From: Altererythrobacter sp.
Lineage (GTDB): Bacteria > Pseudomonadota > Alphaproteobacteria > Sphingomonadales > Sphingomonadaceae
Assembly: GCA_023299945.1 (NCBI GenBank)
Contig: JALZVZ010000105.1
Coordinates: 1-7,374 of the forward strand
Reading direction: 5' to 3'
DNA length: 7,374 bases
This document shows positions 5,366 through 7,374 of the stretch, piece by piece. A program made the position numbers and the translations under genes. Position 1 is the first letter of the stretch. Every line of letters begins with the position of its first letter. The notes below the pieces were generated by a model. That model worked only from the letters and a program-made list of their open reading frames with translations, had not been told where the DNA came from and ran no database searches.

Positions 5366-5980
5366 ATGCAAGCAGTTAAATCGATCGAGGGCAAAGCCTA
5401 TCCCTTTGGCGCGAAAAACATCGACACCGATGTGATTATTTCGGCCGAATGGCTCAAGACAATCAGCCGCGAGGGGTTGGGCGAAGGCGCGTTTGAAAGC
5501 CTGCGCGCTGGCGGTGACAGTGTGTTTGACGATCCACAATATGCCGGTGCGCCAATCTTAATTGCTGGTGACAATTTTGGCTGCGGCTCCAGCCGCGAAC
5601 ATGCCGCATGGGCATTGCTGGATATGGGCATCACCGCTGTAATCGCGCCCAGCTTTTCCGACATATTTTCTGGCAATGCGTTCAAGAACGGCATCATCAC
5701 AGTCGTCTTACCGCAGGAGCACATCGACCGCTTGATAGAGGTCGCACAAGACAATCCCATTCACGTCGATCTGGAAAACCAAGTCGTCACAACTCCGTTT
5801 CAAGACCGCTTCACTTTCGACATTGACCCATTCCGCAAACATTGCTTGATGCACGGACTGGATGAAGTTGGCCTAACATTAGAACGCGATGAGCACATCG
5901 CATCCCACGAAACACAGCGCGCTGAAAAACTGTCTTGGATGACAGCAGGCACACAAACCCAATCGGAGAGACACGCATGA
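5366..5980 (+). CDS. leuD: 3-isopropylmalate dehydratase small subunit
   Basis: LeuD completes isopropylmalate isomerase with LeuC and supplies the swivel domain that shapes substrate specificity. The product has 204 residues, normal for the LeuD1 type. Hallmarks are [14 protein letters not shown] (18-31), the core [17 protein letters not shown] (68-84), [17 protein letters not shown] (93-109) and the C-terminal [22 protein letters not shown] region (from 151). The start at 5366 is chosen because family N-terminal homology begins there ([14 protein letters not shown]) and GGAG (5352-5355) sits 10 nt upstream. The frame is open farther upstream, but that extension is out-of-frame reading of the preceding small gene. 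The stop overlaps the next ATG by four bases (ATGA). Confidence 0.97.
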   Translation: MQAVKSIEGKAYPFGAKNIDTDVIISAEWLKTISREGLGEGAFESLRAGGDSVFDDPQYAGAPILIAGDNFGCGSSREHAAWALLDMGITAVIAPSFSDIFSGNAFKNGIITVVLPQEHIDRLIEVAQDNPIHVDLENQVVTTPFQDRFTFDIDPFRKHCLMHGLDEVGLTLERDEHIASHETQRAEKLSWMTAGTQTQSERHA

Positions 5981-6975
5981 AGGCTTTACGCACGCACGCA
6001 GTGGGCGGCCCAGAGACGCTGACCTTAGACGAAATTGACGTGCCCACGCCCGGCAAGGGACAAGTGCTGGTCGATGTAAAAGCCTGCGCTATCAATTTTC
6101 CCGACACATTGATGATCCGCGATCTTTATCAGTTTAAGCCCGAGCGCCCCTACTCCCCCGGCGGCGAGCTGGCGGGCGTGATCGAGGCGATAGGCGAAGG
6201 CGTTGAAGGCTACAGCATCGGCGACAAAGTCATGGCGGCGATCGGCAATGGCGGCCTGGTTGAAAAAGTCGTCGTGCCCGCTGACCGCATGTTCCCCGTG
6301 CCAGACGGCATTGCGCTAGAAAAGGCGGCATCCTTGCTGCTCACTTACGGAACCTCCATCCACGGACTGAAAGATCGCGGCCATATCAAGGCAGGCGACA
6401 CGGTGCTGATACTGGGCGCGGCGGGCGGCGTTGGCCTGTCTGCGGTTGAGCTGGCCAAAGCCTATGGCGCTCGCGTGGTCGCTGCTGTCTCCACCGAGGC
6501 AAAGGGTGAAATTGCCCGCAATGCTGGCGCAGATGAAGTGGTAATCTATCCCCGCGGTGAAATGGACAAGCCAGCGTCGAAAGAACTTGCAGGAGCGTTT
6601 AAAGCCGCCTGCGGGCCAGAGGGCGCAAACATCGTCTATGACATTGTCGGCGGCCAATATTCAGAGCCTGCGCTGCGTTCAATTGCATGGGAAGGCAAAT
6701 TCCTCGTCGTCGGTTTTCCCGCTGGCATCGCCAAAATGCCGCTCAATCTAACACTGCTGAAATCCTGCGATATTGCGGGCGTATTCTGGGGCGCATTCAC
6801 CGCGCGCGAACCGGTGAAATTCCGCGAGCAAGTGGCCGAATTGTTCGCCCTGATGAAAGACGGCAAGATCGATCCGCTGGTCTCGGAAACTTATCCGCTG
6901 GCACGCGGCGGCGAAGCCATCGCCAAGCTGGAAAGCCGCGAGGCAGTTGGCAAGCTCGTCGTGACGATGGATTAA
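5977..6975 (+). CDS. NADPH:quinone oxidoreductase-like medium-chain dehydrogenase/reductase
   Basis: Encodes 332 residues of the MDR superfamily, quinone-reductase branch. The N-terminal GroES-like domain (about 1-125) carries [14 protein letters not shown] (39-52) and the [16 protein letters not shown] stretch (61-76). The Rossmann domain shows the nucleotide-binding turn GAAGGVG (147-153), followed by [15 protein letters not shown]. The cysteine cluster that binds structural zinc in alcohol dehydrogenases is absent, which fits the zinc-free QOR group. Such enzymes reduce quinones or activated alkenes with NADPH; the substrate here is unknown. The start at 5977 follows CGGAGAG (5964-5970) at ideal spacing and overlaps the leuD stop (ATGA), so it is very likely co-translated with leuD. 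An in-frame ATG at 5935 would lie inside leuD and is not favoured. Confidence 0.93.
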   Translation: MKALRTHAVGGPETLTLDEIDVPTPGKGQVLVDVKACAINFPDTLMIRDLYQFKPERPYSPGGELAGVIEAIGEGVEGYSIGDKVMAAIGNGGLVEKVVVPADRMFPVPDGIALEKAASLLLTYGTSIHGLKDRGHIKAGDTVLILGAAGGVGLSAVELAKAYGARVVAAVSTEAKGEIARNAGADEVVIYPRGEMDKPASKELAGAFKAACGPEGANIVYDIVGGQYSEPALRSIAWEGKFLVVGFPAGIAKMPLNLTLLKSCDIAGVFWGAFTAREPVKFREQVAELFALMKDGKIDPLVSETYPLARGGEAIAKLESREAVGKLVVTMD

Positions 6976-7029
6976 CGGGCCAGCCCTTGCCGATACGCAG
7001 CGCTGTCCCTATTTCAGCACAAGAACAAT

Positions 7030-7042
7030 TTCCTCTGAGGAA
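7030..7042 (+). promoter_or_regulatory. Palindrome containing the Shine-Dalgarno of the zeta gene
   Basis: TTCCTC-T-GAGGAA is a perfect dyad whose right half is the ribosome site. In RNA it could fold as a 5-bp stem (TTCCT/AGGAA) with a 3-nt loop and partly hide the site. The stem is short, so any effect would be modest. Confidence 0.3.
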
Positions 7043-7047
7043 CAATA

Positions 7048-7371
7048 ATGACCGATTTTTCTGACCGCCAGCGCGCTGAAGAAGCCAAATTTGCCATGGA
7101 TGAAGAAACCGCCTTCAAACTGGCGGCGCGGCGAAACCGCCTGATGGGTGAATGGGCTGCGGGCCTGATGAGCCTGACCGACGAAGAAACCGATGGCTAT
7201 AAAAAAGCTGTCGTCCAAGCCGATTTCGAAGAGGCTGGCGACGAGGATGTGATCCGCAAGCTACTCGGCGATTTGACCGCGGCAGAATGCGACGTTTCAG
7301 AAGACGATATCCGCACGATGCTCGCTGAGAAAACAGTCGAGGCCAAGCGCCAACTCATGAGCGATAGCTGA
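7048..7371 (+). CDS. DUF1476 protein, F1FO-ATPase inhibitor zeta subunit
   Basis: Encodes 107 residues matching the DUF1476 family along its whole length. The N-terminus is MTDFSDRQRAEEAKFAMDEE, then FKLAARRNRLMGEWAAGLM (23-41), VVQADFEEAGDEDVIRKLLGDL (55-76) and a C-terminal helical part. In Paracoccus denitrificans this family is the zeta subunit, which blocks ATP hydrolysis by F1 through its inhibitory N-terminal region. The charged N-terminal segment is present here, so an inhibitory function is plausible, although the strength of inhibition is known to vary among alphaproteobacteria. GAGGAA (7037-7042) is a strong ribosome site 5 nt before the ATG. A 72-nt gap separates it from the MDR gene, so it may have its own promoter. 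The family is an alphaproteobacterial marker. Confidence 0.93.
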   Translation: MTDFSDRQRAEEAKFAMDEETAFKLAARRNRLMGEWAAGLMSLTDEETDGYKKAVVQADFEEAGDEDVIRKLLGDLTAAECDVSEDDIRTMLAEKTVEAKRQLMSDS

Positions 7372-7374
7372 TAC

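Noticed and set aside
5935..5976. Upstream ATG giving a 14-residue longer MDR enzyme
   Set aside because: It lies inside leuD with no ribosome site, while the ATG at 5977 has a strong one and begins at the family N-terminus.
6976..7020. Terminator after the MDR gene (GGGCcaGCCC)
   Set aside because: The loop would be only 2 nt and no T-run follows.

Overview
The window looks like chromosomal DNA of a moderately GC-rich alphaproteobacterium, most likely a sphingomonad or Erythrobacter-like member of the Sphingomonadales. Three things point there: a DUF1476 protein (the zeta inhibitor of alphaproteobacterial F1FO-ATPase), a CrtZ carotenoid hydroxylase, and a YbaN protein beside a stand-alone SufE. 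Coding density is high, and no insertion sequence, phage gene, tRNA, rRNA or CRISPR array is visible.

Left block (32-1708, + strand): three small single-pass membrane proteins with PspB-like coiled-coil tails lie in tandem, followed by sufE and a DUF454/YbaN gene. Gaps are 0-23 nt, so this is probably one transcript that begins before the window. Facing it on the - strand (1720-2667) is a two-gene unit of a hotdog-fold acyl-CoA thioesterase followed by crtZ. The two units converge with only 11 nt between their stop codons.

Centre (2668-2887): a divergent intergenic region of about 220 nt holds several perfect palindromes and a hairpin. It probably carries the control sites of the thioesterase-crtZ unit and of a small secreted basic protein (2888-3217). 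No terminator is seen between that gene and leuC.

Right block (2888-7371, + strand): secreted basic protein, leuC, a GFA-fold zinc protein, a 58-residue membrane protein, leuD, a quinone-oxidoreductase-like MDR enzyme, and the DUF1476 ATPase inhibitor. leuC and leuD encode the two subunits of isopropylmalate isomerase (leucine synthesis) but are separated by two unrelated small genes. Start/stop overlaps (TAATG, TGAgATG, ATGA) suggest translational coupling through much of the block.

The most interesting non-coding signal is at the leuC start. A 15-codon ORF with three Leu codons overlaps the preceding stop codon. It ends 2 nt before a perfect 10-bp inverted repeat whose loop contains the leuC start codon. 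This could be a leader-peptide/translation-control element, but it is a hypothesis that needs comparative or experimental support.
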